Below, piece by piece: positions 49,475 through 57,724 of a stretch of DNA of 64,000 nt; the first letter of the stretch is position 1, and every line of letters begins with the position of its first letter. The stretch is from Oryzobacter faecalis. Its GTDB lineage: Bacteria; Actinomycetota; Actinomycetes; Actinomycetales; Dermatophilaceae. The notes below the pieces were generated by a model, which worked only from the letters and a program-made list of their open reading frames with translations, did not search any database and was not told where the DNA came from. The position numbers were made by a program, and so were the translations under genes. The stretch covers positions 325,853 to 389,852 of the forward strand of contig NZ_JBKOFW010000004.1 in NCBI RefSeq assembly GCF_046764005.1. Reading direction: 5' to 3'.

Positions 49475-50569
49475 TCAGCCCGCGATGAGGGTGATCGTGG
49501 TCGTCGTCGCGCCGCGTGCGGACTCCGTCGCCGTCAGCGACTCGGAGGCGGCGGCGACCCGGCAGCGGGTCACGAGGCGCCCGAGCTCGTACGGGTCGTC
49601 CGCCGACAGGGTCACCTCGGCGGACCCGGCGGTCTCGTCGACACCGACGTCGGCCGAACCGGACGCGACGTCGAGGAGGGCGAGGGCGACCACCCGGCCC
49701 ACCCGGACGCCCAAGGGCTCGTCCCCGGTGGACGGGATGCCGACGTCCTCGGCCTCCACGGACCCGGGGGAGACCCCGAGTGCTGCCCGGACGGCCTCGA
49801 CGTGGCCGAGGGCGAACCAGTCCCCGCGCCCGGTCCGCACGAGCGAGCGGGCGCCTTCGGCCACCGGTGCGAACCACGACGCCTCGACCCCGCGGACCAC
49901 GGCAGCCGGGACACCCGACGCCTTGCCCTTGACGAGGTCGGCGGCACCCGCCAGCTCGTCGGCGACGGCCCGCGCCGTGACCGCGAGCGGTCGCCCGTCG
50001 TGGTCGACCCCACCGCGCAGGTCGTCCAGGACCGCCAGCCCGGCCGACCCCAGCGCGAGGTCGGTCAGCCCCGCCCGCCACGGCCGCCCGGCCGTGTCGC
50101 TGAGGACGAGGCCGAACGCCGCGTCATCGGGCAGCCCGAGCAGCGCCAGCACCGCCGACCGCAGCCGCGCGGCCTCGCCGTCGGGGTCGGTGGGGAGGAG
50201 GAGGACGGCGCCGGTCGGCCCGGTGTTCGACGCATCCACGCCGGCCGCGGCCATGACCGGCCCGGCGGCCGACTCCACGACCCGGGAAACCCCGCCACCG
50301 TCCGCCGACCGCTCGGCGACGACCCGCACGGTCGCCTCGGCGACGGCCGCCGAGCGCTCCCCGGCGAAGGTCAGCCCCAGCGACTTCGACACGACCTTGC
50401 TCGACACGACGAGGCAGTCGCCCGCCCGGAGGCCGACGTCCCCGGACGCCGCGGCGTCGACGAGCAGCGCGGCGAGGTCGTCGCCGGCGGCCACCTCGGG
50501 CATCCCGGTCAGGGGAGCGACCCACAGGGCCCCGCCGCCCTCGGCGACCCCCCGGGGACCTCCGCTCAC
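49475..50569 (-). CDS. cofE: Coenzyme F420-0:L-glutamate ligase (CofE) with unusual C-terminal extension
   Basis: 364 residues from GTG overlapping cofD by GTGA. The CofE domain (about 1-245) starts 'VAPLTGMPEVAAGDDLAALL', has 'DCLVVSSKVVSKSLGLTF' and 'FGLVLSDTAGRPWRAGLTDL', with the GTP/metal-binding acidic residues, and 'KGKASGVPAAVVRGV'. It adds glutamate to F420-0. The mycobacterial homologue FbiB carries a C-terminal FMN-binding nitroreductase-like domain; here the last 115-120 residues are shorter and lack its arginine-rich entry motif, so the reductase step is probably done elsewhere. The extension's role is unknown. Confidence 0.92.
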   Translation of the reverse strand: MSGGPRGVAEGGGALWVAPLTGMPEVAAGDDLAALLVDAAASGDVGLRAGDCLVVSSKVVSKSLGLTFAGERSAAVAEATVRVVAERSADGGGVSRVVESAAGPVMAAAGVDASNTGPTGAVLLLPTDPDGEAARLRSAVLALLGLPDDAAFGLVLSDTAGRPWRAGLTDLALGSAGLAVLDDLRGGVDHDGRPLAVTARAVADELAGAADLVKGKASGVPAAVVRGVEASWFAPVAEGARSLVRTGRGDWFALGHVEAVRAALGVSPGSVEAEDVGIPSTGDEPLGVRVGRVVALALLDVASGSADVGVDETAGSAEVTLSADDPYELGRLVTRCRVAAASESLTATESARGATTTTITLIAG

Positions 50570-51543
50570 GCCGGCACCGACGACGCGATCCGCAGGGCGT
50601 GCTCGGCGATCCGGGCGGTGGCCGGGACGTCCGACATCAGCAGCGGCCCGTCGAACACCTCGACCCGTCCGCGCCGCAGCGTCGTCGCGGCATCCGCGGG
50701 GTCCACGAGCCAGCCGTCGAGGAAGTCCTCGTAGAGCCCGGCCACGGCCCCGGCCGTCGCAGGCACCCCGATCGCCTCGAGGCACGCGTCGGCGTGACCG
50801 CGCACCGGGCGCCCGGAGATGAGCGGCGAGACCCCGACGACGGGCGCCGACGTCCCGCGCAGCGCGTCGCGGACCCCGGGCACCCCGAGGATGATCCCGA
50901 TCGAGACGACGGGGTTGCTGGGCGGCAGGAGGACGACGTCGGCCCGCCGGACGGCCTCGAGGACGCCCGGCGCGGCGGCGGCGCGGTCGAGCCCGGCGAC
51001 GACGAACCGCCGGGCGGGCAGGGACGCCTGGTGGCGCACCCACCACTCCTGGAAGTGGATGGCCCGCTCGCCCCCCTCGCCGTCGTCGACGACGACGTGG
51101 GTCTCCACCGGGGTGTCCGTCATCGGCAGCAGCTCGAGGCGCTGCTCCGGCAGCCCCCAGCGGGCGGCGAGCCGCGTCGTCACCTCCGACAGGGTCGCGC
51201 CCTGGCCGAGCCACTGCGAGCGCGCGACGTGGGTGGCGATGTCGAGGTCCCCGAGCGCGAACCACTGCGGCTGCACCCCGTAGGCGGCGAGCTCGCCCTG
51301 GACCCGGTGGCTCTCGTCGGCGCGGCCCCATCCCTGGCCGTCGTGGACGCCGCCGCCCAACGTGTAGAGCAGGGTGTCGACGTCGGGACAGACCCGCAGG
51401 CCGAACAGGGTGATGTCGTCGCCTGTGTTCGCGACGACGGTGACCGTCGTGTCCTCGAGGCCGGGCGTGGTGTCGAGGTGGTGGCGCAGGCCCCGGACGA
51501 AGCGGGCCCCGCCGACGCCTCCGGCGAGGGCCGTGATGTGCAT
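50566..51543 (-). CDS. cofD: 2-phospholactate/phosphoenolpyruvate transferase of F420 synthesis (CofD/FbiA)
   Basis: 325 residues from ATG, 6 nt behind a GAGACT hexamer. Opening 'ITALAGGVGGARFVRGL' is the conserved glycine loop; 'VVANTGDDITLFGLRVCPD' follows, and 'VLLPPSNPVVSIGIILGVPG' marks the nucleotide-binding region. CofD joins the phosphorylated three-carbon unit to Fo. Forms a two-gene operon with cofE, divergent from whiB, as in mycobacteria (fbiA-fbiB next to whiB2). Confidence 0.95.
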   Translation of the reverse strand: MHITALAGGVGGARFVRGLRHHLDTTPGLEDTTVTVVANTGDDITLFGLRVCPDVDTLLYTLGGGVHDGQGWGRADESHRVQGELAAYGVQPQWFALGDLDIATHVARSQWLGQGATLSEVTTRLAARWGLPEQRLELLPMTDTPVETHVVVDDGEGGERAIHFQEWWVRHQASLPARRFVVAGLDRAAAAPGVLEAVRRADVVLLPPSNPVVSIGIILGVPGVRDALRGTSAPVVGVSPLISGRPVRGHADACLEAIGVPATAGAVAGLYEDFLDGWLVDPADAATTLRRGRVEVFDGPLLMSDVPATARIAEHALRIASSVPA

Positions 51544-51549
51544 GGGCGC

Positions 51550-51555
51550 AGTCTC
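51550..51555 (-). promoter_or_regulatory. Leaderless -10, cofDE
   Basis: GAGACT, 6 nt before the ATG. Confidence 0.45.
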
Positions 51556-51762
51556 TCAGCCCGCCGCCCGGCCCACGAGGGGGGCCTCGACGGCACGGCC
51601 CCGACGCGCCCGGCGCCACCCGACACGCCGTCCGTTCGGACGAAGTTCCGCCGATATCACCAACCGGCTTGACGCGAGGTGCATGACACGCGTGTAATTC
51701 CATGCATGTACTCCGGAGTCAGCCCGGCCGGAGGACTTGGGTCGAGGGTCGAGGAGGGAACG

Positions 51763-52041
51763 ATGCACGAGCTCTTTGTGATCGACGGGATGCTCGACGA
51801 CGGGGTCGCCGAGGAGGAGGGTGCGCTCGGCTGGCAGGAGCGCTCGCTGTGTGCACAGACCGATCCGGAGGCGTTCTTCCCCGAGAAGGGCGGCTCCACC
51901 CGCGAGGCGAAGAAGGTGTGCGTCGGCTGCGAGGTCCGCGCCGAGTGCCTCGAGTACGCCCTCGCCAACGACGAGCGCTTCGGCATCTGGGGTGGTCTCT
52001 CCGAGCGGGAGCGCCGCAAGCTGAAGAAGCGCGCGGTGTGA
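51763..52041 (+). CDS. whiB: WhiB-family iron-sulfur transcription factor (WhiB2/WhmD type)
   Basis: 92 residues from the ATG of 'MHELFVIDGMLDDGV', with GAGGAGGG 7 nt upstream. Four cluster-binding cysteines: Cys30 ('RSLCAQTDPEAFFPEKGGST'), Cys53, Cys56 and Cys62 ('VCVGCEVRAECLEYA'). The turn 'GIWGG' (74-78) and basic tail 'SERERRKLKKRAV' bind DNA. The 'EKGGSTREAKKVC' spacing and the cofDE neighbours point to the WhiB2 class, which regulates septation in mycobacteria and sporulation septation in Streptomyces. A long AT-poorer leader (about 220 bp) separates it from cofD. Confidence 0.95.
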   Translation: MHELFVIDGMLDDGVAEEEGALGWQERSLCAQTDPEAFFPEKGGSTREAKKVCVGCEVRAECLEYALANDERFGIWGGLSERERRKLKKRAV

Positions 52042-52075
52042 CGCGGGGCCCCGCCCCGTCCCACCGACCGGCCGC

Positions 52076-55000
52076 ATGACCCTGGCTCCCGCGCGTCCCG
52101 CGAACAGCCCGACCGACCCACCGGCCGGGTCCGAGCCGACGGTCACCGCGGTCGTCATCACCCGCCGCGACCCCGAGGGGCTCGCCCGGCTCCTCGCCGC
52201 GGTCCTCTCCCAGTCGCTGCGACCCGACGAGGTCCTCGTCCTCGACCGCACCGGCGGTCGAACCCTCCCGCCCGCCCCGGACGGGGAACCAGGGGCCCCT
52301 GAGCTCGATGTGGCGGCCGTCGTCGCCGCAGCCCGCGCCGGACACCACGTGCCGGTCACCGTCGTCGAGACCAACCCTCGGACGGCGTTGCGCACCAGCG
52401 CTTTCCGCGCGCTCGCGGCCAACGCCCGCGAGGACGGCCCCACGACCCTCGCGTGGTTCCTCCCCGTCGGCGCGACCCCCGAGCCGGCCGCCCTCGTCAC
52501 GCTCGTCGACACGTGGCGGAGGTCCTCCTCCACCGGCGTCGTCGGGCCCAAGCACCTCGACGCCGGCGACCCCACGCTCCTGCGCGCCCTCGCCATCCAC
52601 GCGACCCGCGGCGGCCGGGTGCTGCCCCGCCCGGTCCCCGGCCGTCCCGACCAGGGCCAGCACGACCGCGACACCGACGCCCTCGCCGTCCCGTTCGCCG
52701 GCTCCCTCGTCGAGCGGGCCCTGCTGACGAGGCTGCGCGGCTGGGAGACCTCGTTCGGCGACCTCGGCGCCGACCTCGACCTCGGCTGGCGCGCCCAGGC
52801 GCTGGGCCGGCGGGTCGTCGTCGCCCCCACGGCGCGCGTCCGCAGCGAGCCCGGCGTCGCCACCGCCACCGCCTCGACCGCGGCCCGGCGCAGCGGTGCC
52901 CGCCGCGTCGCCCTCACCCGGGCCGCGTGGTGGACCGCTCCCGCCCTCGCCGCCTGGATCGCCCTGACCTCGGTCGTCGCCGCCACCGGCCTGCTCCTCC
53001 TCAAGCGCCCGCGGGCCGCGTGGGCCGAGCTGTCGTCGGTGACCTCCCTCGACCCCTTCCGTGGCGGCGTCAGCCGCTGGCGCACCCGCCACGCCCGCGA
53101 GGTCTCCCGCCGCGACCTCCGCTCCCTCTTCGAGCCGCGCCGCGCCGTCCTCACGAGCTGGGGCGACGCCGTCCACGACGCGCTCGTCCCGCCGCGCCCG
53201 CCGATCGGCGACCAGGCCCACGACCTCAACCCGCGCTCGTGGGTCGTCAACGTCGTCCGGCACCCGGGGGTCGTCGCCACCGCCCTCGTCGCGGTCGTCG
53301 CCGCCGTCGCGGCCCGCACCCTCGGGACCGGCGTCGTCACCGGGCTCGGGGCCGGCCTCGCCGGTGGCGAGCTCGTCGGCGCCCGGGCCGACGCCGGCAC
53401 CCTGTGGTCGGCCTGGACCGACGGCTGGACCGGCACCGGGCTCGGCGGCCCGGACCCCGTCGGCCCGCACGCACCCCTCCTCGCCGTGCCGGCGTGGGTC
53501 GTCGACCACCTCCCGCTCCTGCCGAGCCCGGCCTCCCCGGCCGCCTTCGTCGTCGGCCTCGTCGTCCTCCTCGGGATGCCGGCCGCCGCGCTCTCGGCGT
53601 ACCTCTCGTTCCGGGTCGTCGCCACCTCCCCGTGGGTCCGCGCGCTCGGCGCCCTCGCGTGGGCGACGACCGGCGTCGCCACGGCGGCGGTCGCCCAGGG
53701 TCGCCTCGGCGCGGTCGTCGCGCTCGTCCTCCTGCCGGCCGTCGGGGCGGGGTTGTGGCTCCTGGGCGCTCGGCGGTCCACCGCGACGAGCGCGTTCGCC
53801 ACCGCCCTCGCCGCGGTGGTGCTCGGCGCCTTCGCGCCGGTCCTGCTCGGCCTCGTCGTCGCCCTCGCCCTCGTCACCGGCCTCCTCCGGCGCGGGGCCC
53901 GGGTGCACGCCCTCGTCACGGCCCTCGTACCGGTCGCGGTGCTCGGGCCGTGGCTGCTCCGCTCGGCGGAGGCCTCGCTGCCGGCGCTCGTCTCCGGGGT
54001 CGGCCTCGCCCAGTGGGGTGGCACGACCCCCGAGCCGTGGCAGCTCGCGCTGCTCCACACCGGTGGGCCGGGGGCTCCCGCCGTCTGGGCCGCCGCCCCG
54101 CTCCTCGCCGTGGCGCTGCTCGCGCTCGGCCGGGGACGTGCCTGGGGGTCGGCGACCACCACCCTCGCGCTGCTCGCACCGGTCCTCCTCGCCGTCGCGC
54201 TGCTCGCCCCGTCGGTCCGGCTCGGCACCGTCCCTTCCGGCCTCGAGGGCGCCGGCGACCCCATCACGCTGTGGGCGGGCACCGCCCTGCTCCCGCTGGC
54301 CCTCGTCGTCGTCCTGCTCCTCGTCCGCGGCCTCGACGGCGTGCGACTGCGTGGTCGGGGCACCCGTCGCGCCGAACGGGCCGGGGCGGTCGCCCGCTCG
54401 CTCGGGGTCGGCATCGCCGTCCTCGCCGTCGTGACCGGTGCCGGTGCCGCCGCGTGGGCGGGCCTCGGTGACACGCTCGCGCCCTGGCGCGACCCGCGCC
54501 CGGCCGTCTCCGTCGAGCAGGCCGAGGGTGCGTTCGCCACGCGCGCCCTGTTCGTGACGCCCGGCGACCGCGGCGCCGGGTACCGCTTCGTCGGGCGCGA
54601 GGGCTCCGCCCTCGTCCGGCCGCTGCCGTCGGTCGCCGAGGCGGACGGCTCGGTCGCCGAGCGGGTGAGCGCCGTCCTCGGCGACGCCTCGGCCGGTCCC
54701 GAGCTGTTCGCCGACACCGCCACCGACCTCCTCGCGGTCCGCACCGGCGTCGTCCCCGAGGTCGCCACGCGCCTCGACGCCACCGCCGGCCTGCAGCGCA
54801 TCACCCAGCGCCAGGGGTGGGAGATGTGGCGGGTCAGCCCCGCCGCGATCGAGGGCGGCGACGCGCTCGTCGCGCCGCCGCGGCTGCGACTCGAGACCTC
54901 CGCAGGTGCCCGGCTCGTCCCCACCACCGGTGCCCACGGCGGCACGACGGCGACGCTCGACGTGCCCGCGGGCAGCCGGCTGGTCGTCGCCGAGCCCACG

Positions 55001-55252
55001 GGCTGGGCCGCACACGCCACCGTCGCCGTCGACGGAGCCGTCCTGCGCGCCGTCGACGGGACGCCCACCCCCACCTACGAGCTGCCCGCCGGCGAGGGCG
55101 TCCTCACCGTCACCGTCCTCGACCCCGCCCGCTGGTGGCACGCGGGTCAGGTCGCGGCCGTGCTCGTCCTCGTCTTCCTCGCCGTGCCCTTCGGTCGGCG
55201 CGAGTCGCGGGTGTCGCGGGTGTCGCGGGTGTCGTCGGTGGTGACCCGATGA
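52076..55252 (+). CDS. Large glycosyltransferase family 2 membrane protein
   Basis: 1058 residues from ATG. A GT-A domain (about 20-270) has 'VTAVVITRRDPEGLARLLAA', 'DEVLVLDRTGG' and 'LRGWETSFGDLGADLDLGWR', the last being the ED/QxxRW-like region. It continues into about 14 membrane segments and a C-terminal extracytoplasmic beta domain, ending in another membrane segment and a basic tail 'RRESRVSRVSRVSSVVTR'. It is conserved between whiB and DUF5719/manB genes in actinobacteria; likely a wall-glycan glycosyltransferase using polyprenyl donors. The specific product is not known. The last codons contain a short 9-bp repeat. Confidence 0.88.
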   Translation: MTLAPARPANSPTDPPAGSEPTVTAVVITRRDPEGLARLLAAVLSQSLRPDEVLVLDRTGGRTLPPAPDGEPGAPELDVAAVVAAARAGHHVPVTVVETNPRTALRTSAFRALAANAREDGPTTLAWFLPVGATPEPAALVTLVDTWRRSSSTGVVGPKHLDAGDPTLLRALAIHATRGGRVLPRPVPGRPDQGQHDRDTDALAVPFAGSLVERALLTRLRGWETSFGDLGADLDLGWRAQALGRRVVVAPTARVRSEPGVATATASTAARRSGARRVALTRAAWWTAPALAAWIALTSVVAATGLLLLKRPRAAWAELSSVTSLDPFRGGVSRWRTRHAREVSRRDLRSLFEPRRAVLTSWGDAVHDALVPPRPPIGDQAHDLNPRSWVVNVVRHPGVVATALVAVVAAVAARTLGTGVVTGLGAGLAGGELVGARADAGTLWSAWTDGWTGTGLGGPDPVGPHAPLLAVPAWVVDHLPLLPSPASPAAFVVGLVVLLGMPAAALSAYLSFRVVATSPWVRALGALAWATTGVATAAVAQGRLGAVVALVLLPAVGAGLWLLGARRSTATSAFATALAAVVLGAFAPVLLGLVVALALVTGLLRRGARVHALVTALVPVAVLGPWLLRSAEASLPALVSGVGLAQWGGTTPEPWQLALLHTGGPGAPAVWAAAPLLAVALLALGRGRAWGSATTTLALLAPVLLAVALLAPSVRLGTVPSGLEGAGDPITLWAGTALLPLALVVVLLLVRGLDGVRLRGRGTRRAERAGAVARSLGVGIAVLAVVTGAGAAAWAGLGDTLAPWRDPRPAVSVEQAEGAFATRALFVTPGDRGAGYRFVGREGSALVRPLPSVAEADGSVAERVSAVLGDASAGPELFADTATDLLAVRTGVVPEVATRLDATAGLQRITQRQGWEMWRVSPAAIEGGDALVAPPRLRLETSAGARLVPTTGAHGGTTATLDVPAGSRLVVAEPTGWAAHATVAVDGAVLRAVDGTPTPTYELPAGEGVLTVTVLDPARWWHAGQVAAVLVLVFLAVPFGRRESRVSRVSRVSSVVTR

Positions 55253-56751
55253 CGCGCCTCGCGACGGCCCGCGCCCGCACCGTCTCCGCCGTCCGGGCGG
55301 TCAGCTGGGCCGGTGTCGCCCGCGTGGTGGTCGTCGGGGGAGCGGCCGCGGGGCTCGTGTACGTCGCGGCCGGCCAGGCCCCGGGTCTCGACCTCGCCGC
55401 CGCGGTGGGCGAGGACGAGGCGCCCGTCGCCTCGACCGCCCTGACGACGCGCGTCGCGCAGGTCTGCCCCGGCCCCGAGCTCACCGGCATCCCCGGCGTG
55501 CCCGACGTCTCGGTTCCCGCGTCGGTCACCGCCGCGTCCGGCCCGGCCGATCTGCTGCCGGCCGACCCGCCCCCGAAGGGGTCGCTCACGGTCGAGGCCG
55601 GCACGTCCGACGTGCTCACGGTCGACGGCCGCCCCGAGGCCGCCACGGAGGCCGTCCCGCAGGACTCGCCGCTGCGCGTCACCGGGGAGGGCGCCCTCGC
55701 CCCCGCGGTCGCGGCCGCGCAGGAGTGGCGCCTCGACGGCAAGGACCTCCGCGGTCTCGTCAGCGCGCCGTGCGGTGCCGGCTCCACCGACCAGTGGCTC
55801 CTCGCGGGCGGGGCAGGGGCCGGGCGCCAGGAGCGGCTCGTCCTCACGAACCCGGGGGCGAACCCCGTGACCGCGGCGGTCGCGGTCCACGGCCGGGGCG
55901 GCCCCCTCGGTGACCCCATCGTCGAGACGGTGGCACCCGGCGCCCGCGTGTCCGTCCTCCTCGACGGGCGCTACGGCGACGAGGACCTCCCTGCCGTTCA
56001 CGTGACCACCGACGGGGCCGGCGTCCACGCCGTCCTCACCGACACCTGGCTGCAGGGCTCGACCGCGCTCGGTGCCGAGTCGACGGGCGCCGCGGTGGCC
56101 CCGGCGGTCCGCCAGGTCGTGCCCGGCGTCGTCCTCGGCATCGGTCCCGGCGCGCTGCGCGTCGTGGCGCCGGGTGACCAGTCGGCCGTCGTCCGGGTCG
56201 ACGTCATCGGGCCCTCGGGCTTCGTCGCGCTCCCGCAGGGCAGCGTCCTCAGCGTGCCCGCCGGCGCGGTCGCCGAGCTCGCGCTCACCGGCATCCCGGC
56301 CGGGACCTACACGGTGGTCGCGCGCTCCGACGTCCCGGTCACCGCGGCCGCGCTCTCGCGCGTGGGCGACGGCAGCGGACCCGGGGACATCGCCTGGGCC
56401 CCCGCGGCGCCGCCGCTGCAGGCCGTCGGGGGGCTCGCCCTCCCACCCACGGCCGGCGTCGGACGGCAGCTGCACCTCGTGTCCACGGGGGGCAGCACGA
56501 CCCTCGAGGTCACGACCGTCGCGGGGGACACCCCGACGACCCGCACGGTCTCCCTCCTCGCCGACCGCGTCGCGACCGTCCCCCTCGAGGGCGCGTCGTC
56601 GGTGTGGGTGCGCCGGACCTCCGGCACCGGCGAGCTGCGCGGCGGCGTCGTCGCGTCGTGGGGCTCCGGGGCGCCGCGGATGCTGTCGGCGACGACCCTG
56701 CGCGAGAGCGCCGTCTCCTCACCGGTGAGCCGCGCCTTCCCGTTGCCCTGA
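55249..56751 (+). CDS. DUF5719 family secreted/anchored protein
   Basis: 500 residues from ATG overlapping the GT gene (ATGA). One N-terminal membrane segment (about 22-40, 'VARVVVVGGAAAGLVYVAAG'), then an extracytoplasmic beta-rich region with repeated short motifs such as 'QERLVLTNPGANPVTAAVAV' and 'QLHLVSTGGSTTLEVTTV'. The family is confined to actinobacteria and nearly always follows the large GT gene, as here. Probably partners that enzyme at the cell surface. No catalytic residues recognised. Confidence 0.88.
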   Translation: MTRLATARARTVSAVRAVSWAGVARVVVVGGAAAGLVYVAAGQAPGLDLAAAVGEDEAPVASTALTTRVAQVCPGPELTGIPGVPDVSVPASVTAASGPADLLPADPPPKGSLTVEAGTSDVLTVDGRPEAATEAVPQDSPLRVTGEGALAPAVAAAQEWRLDGKDLRGLVSAPCGAGSTDQWLLAGGAGAGRQERLVLTNPGANPVTAAVAVHGRGGPLGDPIVETVAPGARVSVLLDGRYGDEDLPAVHVTTDGAGVHAVLTDTWLQGSTALGAESTGAAVAPAVRQVVPGVVLGIGPGALRVVAPGDQSAVVRVDVIGPSGFVALPQGSVLSVPAGAVAELALTGIPAGTYTVVARSDVPVTAAALSRVGDGSGPGDIAWAPAAPPLQAVGGLALPPTAGVGRQLHLVSTGGSTTLEVTTVAGDTPTTRTVSLLADRVATVPLEGASSVWVRRTSGTGELRGGVVASWGSGAPRMLSATTLRESAVSSPVSRAFPLP

Positions 56752-56777
56752 CCCGAGCCGTGCCGGTCGAGCGGCGC

Positions 56778-57197
56778 TCAGGCGTCCGGGTCGAACCCCG
56801 GGTCGATCTCGTGCGGTGGCACCCCGAGCAGCGCCGCCACCTGTTCGGTGACGACCTCGCGGACGATGTCGGAGAGGTCCTGGTCGTCCTGGGCGCGCAG
56901 CTCGACGGGGCGGCGGTAGACGACGACCCGACCTGCGCGGGTCGCCGTGCCGCGCAGCAGCCGACCGAGCGGGGCCGCCTGCTCCTCCCACGGGGCGGGG
57001 TCGACCGGGGGGACCTCCTCGACGGCGAACTCGAGGTCGGCGTAGCGGGTGCCGAGGTGGGGGCGGACCCGGTCGGCGGCGTCGAGGACGAGGTCGTCGA
57101 AGCGCTCGCGGCGGGTGTCCATCGCCGGCACGGCCGGCCAGGCGAGGGGCCCTCGCAAGCCGCGGCCGTGGCGCTCGCGGCGTCGACCTCGTGTCAC
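56778..57197 (-). CDS. Metallopeptidase-family protein (zincin-like) lacking HExxH
   Basis: 139 residues from GTG, fixed by TAGGCT 6 nt upstream. The fold signature 'FDDLVLDAADRVRPHLGTRY' and 'LEFAVEEVPPVDPAPWEEQ' matches the PF06262 family. In typical members the zinc site is HExxH; here the place reads 'VREVVTEQVAALLGVPPHEI', so the metal site is lost, as in the mycobacterial homologue beside DUF3499. Probably not a protease. Divergent from the DUF3499 gene. Confidence 0.85.
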   Translation of the reverse strand: MTRGRRRERHGRGLRGPLAWPAVPAMDTRRERFDDLVLDAADRVRPHLGTRYADLEFAVEEVPPVDPAPWEEQAAPLGRLLRGTATRAGRVVVYRRPVELRAQDDQDLSDIVREVVTEQVAALLGVPPHEIDPGFDPDA

Positions 57198-57203
57198 GCC
57201 CGC

Positions 57204-57209
57204 AGCCTA
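57204..57209 (-). promoter_or_regulatory. Leaderless -10, metallopeptidase-family gene
   Basis: TAGGCT, 6 nt before the GTG. Confidence 0.65.
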
Positions 57210-57312
57210 CGACCCGTCCGCGGCGGGGCCCGGCGCGACCCGCACGAGCCCCGCGCGAGGCCGGTCGGGGCCGGTCCCGGCGTGCCTGCGCGGGGGTGTC
57301 GCCGGGGGCGCC

Positions 57313-57318
57313 TAGAGT
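57313..57318 (+). promoter_or_regulatory. Leaderless -10, DUF3499 gene
   Basis: TAGAGT, 7 nt before the GTG. Confidence 0.6.
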
Positions 57319-57325
57319 CACTGGG

Positions 57326-57697
57326 GTGAACCTGTCCCGGAAGTGCTCCAAGACGGCGTGCCGGCAGCCCGCGGTGGCCACCTTGACGTACGTCTACTCC
57401 GACCGGGCAGCCGTCCTCGGCCCCCTCGCCACCTACGCCGAGCCGCACACCTACGACCTGTGCGCCGAGCACGCCACCCGCCTGACAGCCCCCCGCGGGT
57501 GGGACGTCGTCCGCCTCACGACCGACTATCCCGAGCCGCAGCCGTCCACCGACGACCTGCTCGCGCTCGCCGACGCCGTCCGGGAGGCCGGCCGCCCGCG
57601 CCAGCAGGCCGCGCCCGCCGAGGCCGGCCCCGCGGTCGTCGCCGGCGAGGTCCGGCGCGGGCACCTGCGCGTCCTGCGGGGCAGCGCCGAGGGCTGA
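57326..57697 (+). CDS. DUF3499 family protein
   Basis: 123 residues from GTG, 7 nt behind TAGAGT. The N-terminal cysteine/histidine set 'CSKTACRQPAVATLTYVYSD' and 'TYDLCAEHATRLTAPRGW' suggests a small zinc ribbon. Acts in the conserved actinobacterial block before manB; the role is unknown. The C-terminal 40 residues are variable. Confidence 0.9.
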   Translation: MNLSRKCSKTACRQPAVATLTYVYSDRAAVLGPLATYAEPHTYDLCAEHATRLTAPRGWDVVRLTTDYPEPQPSTDDLLALADAVREAGRPRQQAAPAEAGPAVVAGEVRRGHLRVLRGSAEG

Positions 57698-57710
57698 GGG
57701 CCGCCTCCCG

Positions 57711-57716
57711 TAGGCT
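57711..57716 (+). promoter_or_regulatory. Leaderless -10, manB
   Basis: TAGGCT, 8 nt before the GTG. Confidence 0.65.
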
Positions 57717-57724
57717 CCTGCGCC

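Noticed and set aside
51556..55141. Open frames of over 1100 codons on the minus strand opposite the large GT2 gene
   Set aside because: They are antisense shadows caused by GC-rich third positions; composition is Arg/Pro/Ser or Gly/Arg-rich with no domain, and the plus-strand frame has clear GT2 motifs.
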